Assembly: GCA_016291665.1 (NCBI GenBank)
Contig: JAEEYE010000015.1
Coordinates: 1-50,521 of the forward strand
Direction: 5' to 3'
Source: Oxalobacter sp.
GTDB lineage: Bacteria > Pseudomonadota > Gammaproteobacteria > Burkholderiales > Burkholderiaceae_D
DNA: 50,521 nucleotides
Position 1 is the first letter of the stretch. Every line of letters starts with the position of its first letter. The translations under genes and the position numbers were made by a program. Under the pieces are notes generated by a model. The model made no database searches. It saw only the letters and a list, made by a program, of their open reading frames with translations, and had not been told where the DNA came from. Shown here piece by piece: positions 14,957 through 25,264 of the stretch.

Positions 14957-17347
14957 ATGGCCGATGAAAAAGACTTGGCGACTGAACCTTTATCTCCTGA
15001 GATGCTAAGGCGGATTAATGCATATTTCAATGCAGCCAATTACCTGTCAGTGGGTCAGATATACCTGTTCAATAATCCTCTTTTGAAACGGCCGTTGGCA
15101 GCGGAGGATATCAAGCCGCGTCTGCTGGGGCACTGGGGGACGACACCCGGGCTGAACTTTATTTATGCCCATCTGAACCGAATCATTAAGCAGTATGACT
15201 TGGATATGATTTTTATGACAGGACCTGGCCATGGTGGTCCAGCGCTTGTCGCCAATACATATCTTGAAGGTACTTATAGCGAACGTTATCCGAACATTTC
15301 TGAAGATGAAGAAGGGTTGAAGAAACTCTTTACACAGTTTTCTTTTCCTGGTGGTGTACCAAGCCATGTCGCGGCGGAAACACCGGGTTCCATCCATGAG
15401 GGTGGTGAACTGGGCTATGCACTGTCGCACGCTTATGGTGCAGTAATGGACAATCCTGATTTGATTGTGGCCTGTGTTGTTGGGGATGGGGAAGCGGAGA
15501 CAGGGCCGCTTGCAACGGGCTGGCATTCCAACAAGTTTATCAATCCAGTCAGAGACGGCACGGTATTGCCTATTTTGCACTTAAATGATGGGAAAATTGC
15601 AGGGCCCACGGTTCTGGGGCGCGTCCCACCAGAAGAACTTGATGCATTGATGTGGGGGTACGGGTATGAACCCTATTACGTCGAAGGTGATGACCCGATG
15701 GAGATGCATCAGAAAATGGCTGCTGTTTTGGATGAAGTGGTTGCCCACATACGTGGTATCCAACGTGATGCGCGTGAAGGTGGTATTTTCAGTAGGCCGA
15801 AATGGCCCATGATTATCCTGCGCAGTCCTAAAGGTTGGACTGGACCCCATATGGTTGATGGTGTGCAGGTAGAGGGGACTTTCCGTTCTCATCAGGTTCC
15901 TGTCAATGACGTGAGGAACAATCCAGAGCACCTAAAGATCCTTTCTGATTGGTTGTTAAGCTACAAACCGTCAGAGTTGTTTGATGCCAGTGGCAAGCTT
16001 ATCCCAGAACTGGCTGAATTGGCGCCTAAAGGAAACCGTCGTATGGGAGCGAATCCCCATGCCAATGGAGGAGAACTGCTCAGGGATTTGCGGCTTCCTG
16101 ATTTCCGCGACTATGCTGTTGATGTGCCAGAACACGGAGTTGTCATCGCAGAAGCAACGCGCGTGCAGGGACGAATGATCCGTGATGTCTTTACACTGAA
16201 CGACAAAAACAAGAATTTTCGTGTCTTTTGTCCTGATGAGACGGCTTCCAACCGTTGGAATGCTGTTTTTGAAGTCACCGAACGGATGTCGATGGATGAA
16301 GTCAAACCGACGGATGACAAAGTTTCAAACAAGGGGCGAGTGATTGAGATGCTTTCTGAGCATCAGTGCGAAGGGTGGCTTGAAGGTTATTTGTTGACAG
16401 GGAGACATGGTTTTTTTCCTTGCTATGAGGCATTTATCCACGTTATTGATTCCATGTTTAACCAGCATGCGAAATGGTTGGAAGTCTGCCGCCATATCCC
16501 GTGGCGCCGTCCTGTTGCTTCTTTGAATTACCTGTTGACATCCCATGTCTGGCGTCAGGATCACAATGGCTTGAGTCACCAGAATCCTGGTTTTATCGAT
16601 CAGGTCATGAACAAGAAGGCGGATGTTACCCGAGTTTATCTACCGCCTGACGCGAACTGCTTGTTGTCAGTGACTGACCATTGCTTGCGGAGCCGGCACC
16701 GCATCAATGTCATCGTGGCAGGTAAGCAACCTGAATTACAGTACCTTTCCATGGCAGAGGCGATTGATCACTGTACGGCTGGAATTGGCATCTGGGAGTG
16801 GGCAAGTAATGACAGGGGATCTGAGCCAGATGTCGTCATGTGTTGCATCGGTGATGTGCCGACGTTGGAAACCCTGGCAGCAGTGAAAATATTGCGTGAG
16901 CACATTCCCGATATCAAGGTTAGGGTAATCAATGTCGTCAACCTGATGACATTACAGCAGCCGAGTGACCACCCGAATGGATTGTCTGATCATGATTTTG
17001 ATGTGCTGTTCACGAAGGATAAACCCATCATCATTGTATACCATGGCTATCCATGGCTCATCCATCGGTTGACATACCGCAGAACCAACCATGCGAATAT
17101 CCATGTTAGAGGCTACCGTGAAGAAGGGACAACAACAACACCATTTGATATGGCTGTTTTGAACCAGATTGATCGCTATCATTTAGCGGGCGATGTCATT
17201 GACCATTTGCCGCAGTTGGGATCAAAGGCTGCCTATACAAAACAGTGGTTACGGACGCGGTTGCTTCAGCATAAGGAATACGTTCACAAATATGGAGAGG
17301 ATATGCCAGAAATCAGAAACTGGAACTGGAAGGACGGCCGTTCCTGA
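14957..17347 (+). CDS. xfp: Phosphoketolase (xylulose-5-phosphate / fructose-6-phosphate)
   Basis: Phosphoketolase splits xylulose 5-phosphate or fructose 6-phosphate with inorganic phosphate to acetyl phosphate plus glyceraldehyde 3-phosphate or erythrose 4-phosphate, using thiamine diphosphate. The 796-residue length is typical. Visible family motifs include '[19 protein letters not shown]' (~82-100), '[33 protein letters not shown]' (in parts), the ThDP motif '[22 protein letters not shown]' (in parts) and the C-terminal '[24 protein letters not shown]' region. An AAAGGAG site lies 7 nt before the ATG. It stands alone between an inverted-repeat-rich leader and a terminator at 17372-17395. 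Acetyl phosphate made here would feed acetyl-CoA or ATP formation. Confidence 0.96.
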   Translation: MADEKDLATEPLSPEMLRRINAYFNAANYLSVGQIYLFNNPLLKRPLAAEDIKPRLLGHWGTTPGLNFIYAHLNRIIKQYDLDMIFMTGPGHGGPALVANTYLEGTYSERYPNISEDEEGLKKLFTQFSFPGGVPSHVAAETPGSIHEGGELGYALSHAYGAVMDNPDLIVACVVGDGEAETGPLATGWHSNKFINPVRDGTVLPILHLNDGKIAGPTVLGRVPPEELDALMWGYGYEPYYVEGDDPMEMHQKMAAVLDEVVAHIRGIQRDAREGGIFSRPKWPMIILRSPKGWTGPHMVDGVQVEGTFRSHQVPVNDVRNNPEHLKILSDWLLSYKPSELFDASGKLIPELAELAPKGNRRMGANPHANGGELLRDLRLPDFRDYAVDVPEHGVVIAEATRVQGRMIRDVFTLNDKNKNFRVFCPDETASNRWNAVFEVTERMSMDEVKPTDDKVSNKGRVIEMLSEHQCEGWLEGYLLTGRHGFFPCYEAFIHVIDSMFNQHAKWLEVCRHIPWRRPVASLNYLLTSHVWRQDHNGLSHQNPGFIDQVMNKKADVTRVYLPPDANCLLSVTDHCLRSRHRINVIVAGKQPELQYLSMAEAIDHCTAGIGIWEWASNDRGSEPDVVMCCIGDVPTLETLAAVKILREHIPDIKVRVINVVNLMTLQQPSDHPNGLSDHDFDVLFTKDKPIIIVYHGYPWLIHRLTYRRTNHANIHVRGYREEGTTTTPFDMAVLNQIDRYHLAGDVIDHLPQLGSKAAYTKQWLRTRLLQHKEYVHKYGEDMPEIRNWNWKDGRS

Positions 17348-17371
17348 TAAAATTTTGCAGGTTGTTGGCAG

Positions 17372-17395
17372 GGGGTAGGATGTTCTACCCCTTTG
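17372..17395. terminator. Terminator of xfp, overlapping the 3' end of queC
   Basis: GGGGTAG (17372-17378) pairs with CTACCCC (17385-17391), followed by TTTG. The stem includes the queC TAG stop on the other strand, so it may serve both convergent genes. Confidence 0.6.
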
Positions 17396-18110
17396 TCTTC
17401 TGGAAAGCTTCAAATCCGCGTTTACGCAATAGGCAGGCTGGACATTCGCCACAGCCGTAGCCCCAATCGTGTATGTGAGTATGGTCTCCGGTATAACAGG
17501 TATGGGTATGGCTAACAATTAGGTTGACCAATGCTTCTCCGCCTAGCTTTTTTGCGAGTGCCCAGGTCTGGGTTTTGTTTTTCCACATCAGTGGTGTGAC
17601 GAGGTTTAGCCGAGTGTCCATGCCGATGTTCAATGCAACTTGCAGTGCCTTGATGGCGTCATCGCGGCAGTCGGGATAACCCGAAAAGTCCGTTTCGCAC
17701 ATTCCGCCGACGAGGATATTGAGTCCTCGTCGGTAGGCGACAATGGCGGCGGTTGTGAAGAACATGAGGTTTCGTCCTGGGACAAAGGTGTTTGGCAGAC
17801 CATTTTCCATCATCTGGATTGCGATGTCCTGGGTCATGGCAGTTTCTGAAAGACTGCTGAGCAAGGACAAATCTATGAGATGGTCTTCTCCTAATTTCCT
17901 GCTCCATTCAATATTCATTTTCCGGAGTTCTTGGATGATGGCAGGTCTCGCCTTTAATTCAACGCTGTGGCGTTGACCATAAGTAAATCCAATGGTTTCT
18001 ACGAGTTCATAGTGAGTGAGTGCCCACGCAAGGCAGGTTGTTGAGTCTTGCCCACCGCTAAAAAGAACAAGGGCTTTTTTCTGTGACGTTGGGATGGCTG
18101 ATTCTGTCAT
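17385..18110 (-). CDS. queC: 7-cyano-7-deazaguanine synthase
   Basis: QueC converts 7-carboxy-7-deazaguanine to preQ0 with ATP and ammonia, on the way to the tRNA base queuosine. The 241-residue protein has the PP-loop '[15 protein letters not shown]' (about 17-31), the 'FVPGRNLMF' motif, '[14 protein letters not shown]' and the zinc-binding '[16 protein letters not shown]' near the C terminus. I place the start at 18110 ([12 protein letters not shown]); longer in-frame starts add an unconserved stretch. The ribosome site before it is poor. It is divergent from tamA and convergent with xfp, without other queuosine genes nearby. Confidence 0.95.
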   Translation of the reverse strand: MTESAIPTSQKKALVLFSGGQDSTTCLAWALTHYELVETIGFTYGQRHSVELKARPAIIQELRKMNIEWSRKLGEDHLIDLSLLSSLSETAMTQDIAIQMMENGLPNTFVPGRNLMFFTTAAIVAYRRGLNILVGGMCETDFSGYPDCRDDAIKALQVALNIGMDTRLNLVTPLMWKNKTQTWALAKKLGGEALVNLIVSHTHTCYTGDHTHIHDWGYGCGECPACLLRKRGFEAFQKTKG

Positions 18111-18267
18111 ATTTTTTGGGTAGTTTAGGAGTCGGCCAGATGGTTGTCCTGTTAGGGTTAGGGATGGAATTTTCCGCTTTTTTGCGTTTGGATAGGATAT
18201 TTTCGGCAACTTTGGATGATAATGTCAATTTAGATTTCTGGCGTTTTATTATCATTTTGGGGTACCC

Positions 18268-20136
18268 ATGGCGTCTTCCAATGACTTACGGTATCAGACC
18301 AAGGCAGGTGCTATCAGGCGTTGCCTGTCGGGGCTTGTTGCTTGTGTATTGATGGGGATGGCGTCTGTCTCTTTTGCCCAAGAAAATGAAAATGCCGAGT
18401 CGGTTGTCCAAGTACCAGATAAATCAGAGAAAGAACAACCTGAAAAAAAACTTGAAAAGTTTACCTATAAAGTTCAGGTGGATGCTCCGCCTAAAATCAG
18501 TCAAATGCTCCAAGAAAACCTGAAGGTGTGCAAATGGCAGCATGATGCAGAAATGAATGATCGCCAGCTCCGAAGAATGTATCGCGCAGCACCTGCGGAA
18601 GTCCGGGAATTGATGGAGACGGAAGGCTATTATTCCCCTGAAGTGAAAACAGAATTACTGGGCGAAGAAGGGGATCGGACGGTAGTCATTAAGGTTGATC
18701 CTGGTAAACCAGTCAAAGTGACGGATGTGCGGATTACCTTTACTGGTGATGTGGTTGGTACCAAGAAAAAAAAAGGTTTTGCAGGTGAAGAAGGTCTGAA
18801 AAAAGGCTGGAAAATGCCGGTTGGTACCGTTTTCCGAATGGAGGATTGGGAAACAGCCAAACTTTCGTTGTTTAAGGAACTCTCAAAGGTTCGTTATCCG
18901 AGGGCATCTATCAAACATACCCAGGCAGTTGTAGATCCGGAGAATCACTCTGCCCAGCTGGAAGTCGAGATGGATAGTGGTAAAGAAGTCCGGTTTGGCG
19001 AGACGATTATCATCGGTCTGAGGCGCTATAGTGAGCGTGTTGTCCAAGGATTGCATCCGCCAAAAGAAGGAAGTGTTTATGATGAGGATGTCTTACACCG
19101 ATTCCAGTCGCGGTTGCTCGATAGCGGTTATTTCAATGGTGCAGATGTTGTAGCAGACCTGGAGACAGGGCGGGATGATATTCCTGTCATTGTTAAGGTG
19201 CATGAAAACTATCAAAAGCATGCTTCAGTCGGTATTGGTTACAGTACGGACACGCGTGAACGTTTGAGTTTGTCTTACGAGAATTTCAATTTCATCCGCC
19301 AGGACTGGCACTTGAAGAGCTCAGCCGTAGTCCAAGATAGGCAACAGACAGCCAAGGCGGATGTTTTCTTGCCTGAAAATGAAGATGGATTCCGAGACAG
19401 CTTTGGTGTTGCTTATGACCGGTCAGATTTCCGGGGGCTGGATACTAGAACTATTGGACTGAATGTGAGGCGTGCTTGGGGGAGCCCTGCTTTTGAGCAG
19501 TATGTCATGCTGGAATACCTGAACGAGCATGATCGTATTGAAGGTGCCCATGGAGAGCGGCCTGAAGCACTGCCTGTTACATATGGCTTTATCAAGCGCC
19601 ATTTGGACAACCGTATTGCGCCTAGAAAAGGGTATCAATTTGAAGCGCAGGTTGGTGGAGCAGTTGAAGGGATGGTGACGGATGAGTCGTTTGTCCGGGG
19701 ATACCTGAAGGGACGTTTCTACCTGCCAGTCGGGCAACGGGGCGATATCATTGTTCGTGGTGAAGCGGGTGCGGTATTTGCGGATGATAAGAAAGGCGTT
19801 CCGGCGACGGTGATGTTCAGGGCAGGGGGTGATCAGTCCGTCAGAGGGTATTCGTATGACAGTTTGGGTATCCGTCGTGGAGATGCGGTTGTAGGTGGTC
19901 GGTACCTTGCCGTTGGCAGTTTAGAATATCAGCATTATTTCTGGGACACTTGGGGTTTGGCTGTCTTTGTTGATGCAGGTAATGTTGCCGACAAATGGTC
20001 AGATATAGACTATGCTGTTGGTTACGGTGTGGGTGTCCGCTGGCGGAGTCCAGCCGGGCCAGTTGGGGTGGATTTGGCCTATGGTGAAAAAACCGGTAAT
20101 TTCCACCTACATTTCTCATTTGGGCTGACTTTCTGA
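18268..20136 (+). CDS. tamA: Translocation and assembly module protein TamA (outer-membrane Omp85 family)
   Basis: TamA is an outer-membrane beta-barrel that works with the inner-membrane-anchored TamB in assembling some outer-membrane proteins and in envelope lipid homeostasis. The 622-residue precursor has a signal peptide with likely cleavage after Ala37 ('ASVSFA/QE'). POTRA-type repeats occupy about residues 60-300 and a 16-strand-type barrel domain the rest. The Omp85 loop motif 'SVRGYSYDSLG' is clear, and the C-terminal residue is Phe ('HFSFGLTF'), the usual BAM recognition end. A GGGG site precedes the ATG. Its TGA overlaps the tamB ATG by one base. Confidence 0.94.
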   Translation: MASSNDLRYQTKAGAIRRCLSGLVACVLMGMASVSFAQENENAESVVQVPDKSEKEQPEKKLEKFTYKVQVDAPPKISQMLQENLKVCKWQHDAEMNDRQLRRMYRAAPAEVRELMETEGYYSPEVKTELLGEEGDRTVVIKVDPGKPVKVTDVRITFTGDVVGTKKKKGFAGEEGLKKGWKMPVGTVFRMEDWETAKLSLFKELSKVRYPRASIKHTQAVVDPENHSAQLEVEMDSGKEVRFGETIIIGLRRYSERVVQGLHPPKEGSVYDEDVLHRFQSRLLDSGYFNGADVVADLETGRDDIPVIVKVHENYQKHASVGIGYSTDTRERLSLSYENFNFIRQDWHLKSSAVVQDRQQTAKADVFLPENEDGFRDSFGVAYDRSDFRGLDTRTIGLNVRRAWGSPAFEQYVMLEYLNEHDRIEGAHGERPEALPVTYGFIKRHLDNRIAPRKGYQFEAQVGGAVEGMVTDESFVRGYLKGRFYLPVGQRGDIIVRGEAGAVFADDKKGVPATVMFRAGGDQSVRGYSYDSLGIRRGDAVVGGRYLAVGSLEYQHYFWDTWGLAVFVDAGNVADKWSDIDYAVGYGVGVRWRSPAGPVGVDLAYGEKTGNFHLHFSFGLTF

Positions 20137-23100
20137 TGGCTGCATTCTTCGCTCGTTTCCGACAGTTCTGGACAAAGCGCAGGTTGCTTTTCATCCTGGC
20201 GCCTATTACGTTTGTTTTCTGCCTACTTGCCTTGTGTAGTCAGCGTTGGGCCATAGAGTGGGTTGTGGAGACGGTAGTTGCAGCAAAAGGCGAAAAAATC
20301 ACTTTTGAAGAAACATCCGGTTCCTTGTTCCACGAACTTAAGGCAGAGAAAGTGACCTATGAAGGACGTGAGCGCGATATCACTGTGAAGGGATTGGTTT
20401 TCCGATGGAACCCTTTACATCTTTTACACGGAAAGGCAGATGTTGATGAATTATCCTTTTCGTCGCTTGAGGTTGATTTAAAACGTTCTTCAGATGAACC
20501 CCTGAAACTGCCTGAATCGCTTGCCCCTCCGGTTTCCTTGGAGGTAAGACGTGTCGCCATTGATTCGCTTGCTGTGAAAAAAATGGGTGTGGGGGTTACC
20601 CTGTCGAATGTCCATTGTGCGGTATCAGCAGAAGAAGGGCGCTGGCAGGTGAGAGACTTCGGTTTTGACAGTCCATTTGGCAAGGTGGCTATGGAAGCTT
20701 CACTTGGGACGGAGCGACCTTATGCTTTGTCAGGCAAAGCAGCTTTTGATAATACAGACATTGACGCACATATGACTGTTGAGGTTGGCGGGACTCTGGA
20801 TAAGATACTTCTTTCAGCTAACTTGGATGGTTATGGTGCAAAGGGGAAACTGATGGCAGCGGTGACGCCATTTGCTCCGTTTTTCTTAGATTCATTGGAA
20901 CTTGATGCGTCTGGTATTGACCCCGCCAAGATTGACAGTAGTTGGCCAACTGCACAGTTTGGTGCAAAGGCGCATATTCTTGCTAAGGCAGATCGTTCAA
21001 TAGAAGGATTCCTGCGAGTTGAAAATGCATTGCCTGGCATTATTGAAGCGAAGCGCTTGCCGATTAAAACGGTCAGTGCAACCGTAGGAGGTACAGTTGA
21101 TGTTGTTGAGTTGCAATCTTTGGTCATAGACCTCGGAAGTGGCGGTGTCTTTTCGGGAAAAGGAACTTTCTCTGAGCCGGAAACGACAATTAGTATGAAG
21201 ACAGGCGGGTTTAACCTGCATGGCATTACAGAAATGCTAAGACCAACACGTGCGGCGGGTAGCCTTGGTTATCACAGGGCAGAAGGTAAACAGGAAGTGA
21301 CGGTCGATCTGGCGGAAAGCCATATTAGGCTAAAAGCGGATGTTCTGAAGACAGGCGACTTACTTGAATTGAAAGAATGCTTGCTTTCAGCCTATGGGGG
21401 GATGATGGCCATGAAGGGACATTTGAACCTCTATGAGGATTGGGACTTCGCATTGAAGGGGAGTATCAGTCGTTTCAATTTTGCTGCTTTGGGAAAACTG
21501 CCTTCATCCAATCTCAATGTTGATTTTGATGTATCGGGCGCAGTCAAACCTGACTGGAAGGCTGATTTAAGCTTTGGATTTGGGCCGAGTTCACTGTTTA
21601 ATCAACCGATATCAGGTAATGGTAAGGTCAAATTGAGAGGGAAGGAAGTTACTGATGCCGTTGTGAACCTAGCTTTGGGACAGAATACGTTTACAGCATC
21701 TGGCAAATTGGGCAAATCAGGTGGTCAGTTGGGTTGGCGGCTTAATGCGCCGATGCTTGGCGTCATTGGTCATGGATTTCGTGGATCCCTGGCCGGAGAA
21801 GGGACACTATCTGGTTCATTGGATGCATTGAAGGGCAGTGTGGGACTGGTAGGACGTGATTTTATGTTGGCGGACTTGGTGGGAGCCAGTAATCTTAAGT
21901 TCAATGCCAAGTTCGGAACGACACTATCAGATAGGATTGATGCACAGCTGTCGGCAACGGGCGTTACGGTTGCTGGAACACATTGGTCGCAGGTTGACTT
22001 GCTTTCTGAAGGAACATGGCAGTCGCATACGTTGCAGGCTTCGGCAAAGGGAAGCCGTTTTGATTTGCGGGCACAGCTTTCGGGCGGATTGACGTCTAGC
22101 GGCGAGTGGGCAGGTTCTTTGGATTATCTTGAGAACCGAGGTGAAAAGCCCTTTGCGACTACGGGTTCAGCTGCATTGCGTATTGCGTCTTCCGATGTCT
22201 TTTCCATTGAGGACTTGTCACTTAACCTTGGCGGTGGAAGGCTCAATGTTGAGAAGCTGATTAAGAAGTATTCTCGGCTTGAAACATCCGGTAATGCAAG
22301 AGGTGTTCCTTTGGGGTGGATTTTGTCGTGGACGGAAAATACCGATGATAAGGTCAACAGTACCCTCACTTTTGGCGGGGACTGGTCTTTGCGTGCTGAT
22401 CCAAACTTGGGCGGAGAAGCGCGTATTTATCGGGAAGATGGAGATATTACATTACTTGGTGGGGAAAAGCGTTTGAGACTCCGGCTAACAGCGTTGGACA
22501 TCAAGGCGCTTTTCGATAGCAATAACATGGACCTTCGCCTCAAGGCTTCCAGCAGTCGTTTGGGTGAGGCTGATGCGGTATTTAAGACGCGTCTTGCTTA
22601 CCGTAACGGGACGTGGGGTATTTTCAAAGATAGTCCGATACAGTTGGCGTTGAAGTCAGAAATGCCGTCAATTCAGTGGGTCAGCTTTCTAACAGGAGAG
22701 CCGGATCTCGATTTGAATGGCTCCCTGTCTATAGATATTCGTGGAGCTGGAACATTGGGAACACCACGCTTGTCGGGAACTGTTTCTGCACACAACCTTG
22801 GTGTCGATTGGCCAAGCAGCGGAGTTCATCTAGATAAGGGGGAATTAATCGGTGTTTTAGAAGGCAATCGATTGACTATTTCGAAGGGCGTTATTCACGG
22901 TGAGGAAGGTGTTCTGCAGGTTTCTGGCGGCGCATCCATGCAAAATGGCATGCTCAACAGCGCGCTTAAACTACACGCAGATCATTTGATGGCATTGTCT
23001 AATGTTGACCGGAAAGTCATCCTTTCTGGTGATGGTGTTTTTACGCTTGACGATAAAGGGGTGAATGTGACGGGTAACCTCCATGTGGATCGGGCGAAAA

Positions 23101-23903
23101 TCGTGCTGGATGATGTTTCGTCTGTTACAAGGAGTAAGGATATTGTTGTATTGGGAAGGCCGCCTAAAAAGGAATCCAAGTCACCTTTTCGCTTTAGTAT
23201 TACGGCAGACTTAGGAAATCATTTCATGTTGCAGGGACTGGGTGTTGAGACGCGACTAGCGGGAAAACTGACGGCTTCTGCTGATTCTGACGAGCAATTG
23301 AAGTTGAATGGCAGTATCTATACGGTAGATGGGGTCTTTAATGCTTATGGACAGAAACTGGTTATCCGGAAAGGTCATGCTTCGTTCCATGGGAAACCAG
23401 ATAATCCGACAATCGACGTCCTTGCAGTCAAGGAGTTTTCTTCAACAGATGATGTTTCCGAAGTTGGTGTTCAAGTTCGGGGAACTGCACAGATACCTAA
23501 GATTAAGCTTTATTCTAGACCTGAAGTGCCAGATTCCGAAAAACTTTCTTGGTTGGTCTTAGGTTACGGTGGAGGAGAAAATGGGTCTGCCCAGCAGAAA
23601 TCGGCAATGGCAACGGCTGCAGCCGTTATTTTGGGGTCAACACCGGTGGGAACGCTTCCCGGCAAATTGGCAGGGACTCTCGGGATGGACATTGGAGTGT
23701 CCTCGTCTTCTCAGGTCGATGACACGGTCTTGGCTTTGAGCCGTCGTATTGCGTCCAATCTGTACCTATCCTATGAACAGGGGTTAACCGGTGCAATTAG
23801 TGTGGTTAAGCTGCGTTACCAGTTATCTAGGCGGATGTCAGTTGTTAGCCAAGCAGGAACCATTACAGCGTTCGACATTTTTTACGATTGGCGGTTTGAT
23901 TGA
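20136..23903 (+). CDS. tamB: Translocation and assembly module protein TamB (DUF490/AsmA-like)
   Basis: TamB is a large periplasm-spanning protein of the bridge-like (AsmA/VPS13-type) superfamily, anchored in the inner membrane and partnering TamA. The 1255-residue product has one N-terminal membrane segment (~residues 17-38), then a long beta-rich region of repeating amphipathic strands that should form a hydrophobic groove. The C-terminal ~350 residues are the conserved DUF490/TamB domain, with 'FNAYGQKLVIRKGHASFHG', 'VQVRGTAQIPKIKLYSRP' and 'LSWLVLGYGGG' as visible landmarks, ending 'FDIFYDWRFD'. Length is close to E. coli TamB (1259). The one-base overlap with tamA shows a tight operon. 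Confidence 0.95.
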   Translation: MAAFFARFRQFWTKRRLLFILAPITFVFCLLALCSQRWAIEWVVETVVAAKGEKITFEETSGSLFHELKAEKVTYEGRERDITVKGLVFRWNPLHLLHGKADVDELSFSSLEVDLKRSSDEPLKLPESLAPPVSLEVRRVAIDSLAVKKMGVGVTLSNVHCAVSAEEGRWQVRDFGFDSPFGKVAMEASLGTERPYALSGKAAFDNTDIDAHMTVEVGGTLDKILLSANLDGYGAKGKLMAAVTPFAPFFLDSLELDASGIDPAKIDSSWPTAQFGAKAHILAKADRSIEGFLRVENALPGIIEAKRLPIKTVSATVGGTVDVVELQSLVIDLGSGGVFSGKGTFSEPETTISMKTGGFNLHGITEMLRPTRAAGSLGYHRAEGKQEVTVDLAESHIRLKADVLKTGDLLELKECLLSAYGGMMAMKGHLNLYEDWDFALKGSISRFNFAALGKLPSSNLNVDFDVSGAVKPDWKADLSFGFGPSSLFNQPISGNGKVKLRGKEVTDAVVNLALGQNTFTASGKLGKSGGQLGWRLNAPMLGVIGHGFRGSLAGEGTLSGSLDALKGSVGLVGRDFMLADLVGASNLKFNAKFGTTLSDRIDAQLSATGVTVAGTHWSQVDLLSEGTWQSHTLQASAKGSRFDLRAQLSGGLTSSGEWAGSLDYLENRGEKPFATTGSAALRIASSDVFSIEDLSLNLGGGRLNVEKLIKKYSRLETSGNARGVPLGWILSWTENTDDKVNSTLTFGGDWSLRADPNLGGEARIYREDGDITLLGGEKRLRLRLTALDIKALFDSNNMDLRLKASSSRLGEADAVFKTRLAYRNGTWGIFKDSPIQLALKSEMPSIQWVSFLTGEPDLDLNGSLSIDIRGAGTLGTPRLSGTVSAHNLGVDWPSSGVHLDKGELIGVLEGNRLTISKGVIHGEEGVLQVSGGASMQNGMLNSALKLHADHLMALSNVDRKVILSGDGVFTLDDKGVNVTGNLHVDRAKIVLDDVSSVTRSKDIVVLGRPPKKESKSPFRFSITADLGNHFMLQGLGVETRLAGKLTASADSDEQLKLNGSIYTVDGVFNAYGQKLVIRKGHASFHGKPDNPTIDVLAVKEFSSTDDVSEVGVQVRGTAQIPKIKLYSRPEVPDSEKLSWLVLGYGGGENGSAQQKSAMATAAAVILGSTPVGTLPGKLAGTLGMDIGVSSSSQVDDTVLALSRRIASNLYLSYEQGLTGAISVVKLRYQLSRRMSVVSQAGTITAFDIFYDWRFD

Positions 23904-23913
23904 CACCAATTGC

Positions 23914-23935
23914 AACCCAGCGAGATGACTGGGTT
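23914..23935. terminator. Hairpin between convergent tamB and the DUF3108 gene
   Basis: AACCCAG (23914-23920) pairs with CTGGGTT (23929-23935), 10 bp after the tamB stop and 18 bp before the end of the convergent gene. There is no long T-run on either strand. Confidence 0.5.
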
Positions 23936-23953
23936 ACGGTGGTTTAAGAGTGT

Positions 23954-24670
23954 TTATCGGATGCTGTTGACGGTCTGTCTGCTTTCGAAGTTGTTATCCT
24001 TGAAGTAAAGCTGTATTGGATAATGGTAGTTGTCCTTTGCAAGCCAGAGCGTCATGGTTTGGTTTTTTTGGTTGTTGCCGGAGACAACAGTTGTTTTAAA
24101 TTTTCCAGCAGGAGTGGATAAGGTTTCGTTCCTGACAACGCGGAAAGTCCAATTCCTGACCCCCCGATGCCCAATGACTTGAATGTGGTAGCTACTGCCA
24201 GGAACGAAGCTGTCTCTGTTGCCGTTGGCAATGGCAGAAAGTTGCCAGACAACGCTGCTGTGATCTTGGACTTGGCCTGAGAATGGGATCCTGTCATCAC
24301 CGTCGGAAGGCTTGAAAGAGCCGGTAGCTTGGTTAATGGATGCAGAGAATTTTTTGTGCAGTTTTGTCTCGGCATAGTTTGAAGGCTCGAGTCCTATCTT
24401 GCTGACTGTGCCAGAACTGGCCGAGTTCAGGACGTTGCCGAAAAAGGTGACGGTTGTACTGTCACGGACAGAATAGGTCTTCAGGTTGGTTTTCCACTGC
24501 ATCGCTGATGAACCCGACAGGCTCATGCCATGGTATGAAGCGGTGACTTTGTATTTCAGTGTTGCAGAAGGCGGAATGGCCGTATTGTAGATTGGGGCGG
24601 CTACAACGGAAGTGCTAGCCAATATGGCACCGAGTGTTAGGGTTGCACAGATATTCCTGATGGTTTTCAT
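23954..24670 (-). CDS. DUF3108 domain periplasmic protein
   Basis: The 238-residue precursor has a signal peptide (basic start, hydrophobic core, likely cleavage after 'VVAA' near residue 25). The mature part shows the DUF3108 pattern: 'LKYKVTASYHGMSLSGSSAMQW' at the start (in parts), 'SSGTVSKIGLEPSNYAE' in the middle, then 'PAGKFKTTVVSG' and a 'LWLAKDNYHYPIQLYF' C-terminal block. DUF3108 proteins are periplasmic beta-rich proteins of unsettled function, sometimes next to envelope genes, which agrees with tamAB on one side and rfaE2 on the other. It has its own promoter at 24703-24731. Function unknown. Confidence 0.8.
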   Translation of the reverse strand: MKTIRNICATLTLGAILASTSVVAAPIYNTAIPPSATLKYKVTASYHGMSLSGSSAMQWKTNLKTYSVRDSTTVTFFGNVLNSASSGTVSKIGLEPSNYAETKLHKKFSASINQATGSFKPSDGDDRIPFSGQVQDHSSVVWQLSAIANGNRDSFVPGSSYHIQVIGHRGVRNWTFRVVRNETLSTPAGKFKTTVVSGNNQKNQTMTLWLAKDNYHYPIQLYFKDNNFESRQTVNSIR

Positions 24671-24702
24671 TTTTAGAGTTCCTACAGACCTAGATATAAG
24701 TC

Positions 24703-24731
24703 ACAATATGCAGATGCAGTGGCAATGTCAA
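24703..24731 (-). promoter_or_regulatory. Promoter of the DUF3108 gene
   Basis: On the minus strand a perfect TTGACA (24731-24726) is followed after 17 bp by TATTGT (24708-24703). The start site would be ~25 bp before the ATG at 24670. The -35 is one arm of an inverted repeat (24724-24744). Confidence 0.6.
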
Positions 24732-24744
24732 TATTCTTGACATT
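24724..24744. repeat. Inverted repeat between the DUF3108 gene and rfaE2
   Basis: AATGTCAA (24724-24731) and TTGACATT (24737-24744) are exact complements with a 5-bp spacer. The left arm is the -35 box for the minus-strand promoter; the right arm gives a TTGACA facing rfaE2. Operator-like in size and position. Confidence 0.5.
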
Positions 24745-24784
24745 TTGTTATGGGTAATGCGGGTTGGTACTGTTAGGAAAAGAA

Positions 24785-25264
24785 ATGGTCTCATTTGATG
24801 CGAAAATTTGTGATCGGCAGACAGTGAAGGAAAAGATCCAAAGCCTGCCTAGGCCGATTGTGTTAACCAATGGGGTATTTGATATTCTGCACCGGGGACA
24901 TGTGACTTACCTTGCACGAGCGCGTGCTTTAGGGAGATCCCTCATTGTTGCCGTAAACACGGATGCTTCGGTAAGGCGTTTGGGAAAAGGCGATGACAGA
25001 CCCATCAATACATGCGAGGACAGGATGGCGGTTTTAGCAGCCTTAGAATCAGTGAGTGTTGTTGTGCCGTTTGATGAGGATACGGCAGAAGCCATCGTAA
25101 AGGAATGCCGCCCTGATATCTATGTTAAAGGTGGCGATTATGTTATGGAGTCAATCCCTGAAGGGAAAGCTGTTTTATCCTATGGTGGCCAGGTTAAGGC
25201 TATTGCATTTGAGTATGACCGTTCAACTACTGCTCTTTTGAAGAAAGTCCGTCAGCAGGCGTGA
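24785..25264 (+). CDS. rfaE2: D-glycero-beta-D-manno-heptose 1-phosphate adenylyltransferase
   Basis: It transfers AMP to heptose 1-phosphate, giving ADP-heptose for the lipopolysaccharide inner core. The 159-residue product equals the C-terminal domain of E. coli HldE; many betaproteobacteria keep the two domains as separate genes, and no kinase partner is seen here. The nucleotidyltransferase motif '[16 protein letters not shown]' (HxGH type) lies at about residues 30-45, '[13 protein letters not shown]' at ~60-72 and 'YVKGGDY' at ~118. I start at ATG 24785, with AGGAAAAG just upstream, rather than the TTG at 24764. Its last 38 bp overlap the convergent ttcA gene. Confidence 0.94.
   Translation: MVSFDAKICDRQTVKEKIQSLPRPIVLTNGVFDILHRGHVTYLARARALGRSLIVAVNTDASVRRLGKGDDRPINTCEDRMAVLAALESVSVVVPFDEDTAEAIVKECRPDIYVKGGDYVMESIPEGKAVLSYGGQVKAIAFEYDRSTTALLKKVRQQA

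Noticed and set aside
15047-15580. Minus-strand open frame of 177 codons inside xfp
   Set aside because: Antisense to phosphoketolase, rich in Arg/His/Cys as shadow frames usually are.
24737-24765. TTGACA at 24737-24742 as an rfaE2 promoter
   Set aside because: No acceptable -10 hexamer lies 16-18 bp downstream on the plus strand; kept only as an inverted-repeat arm.
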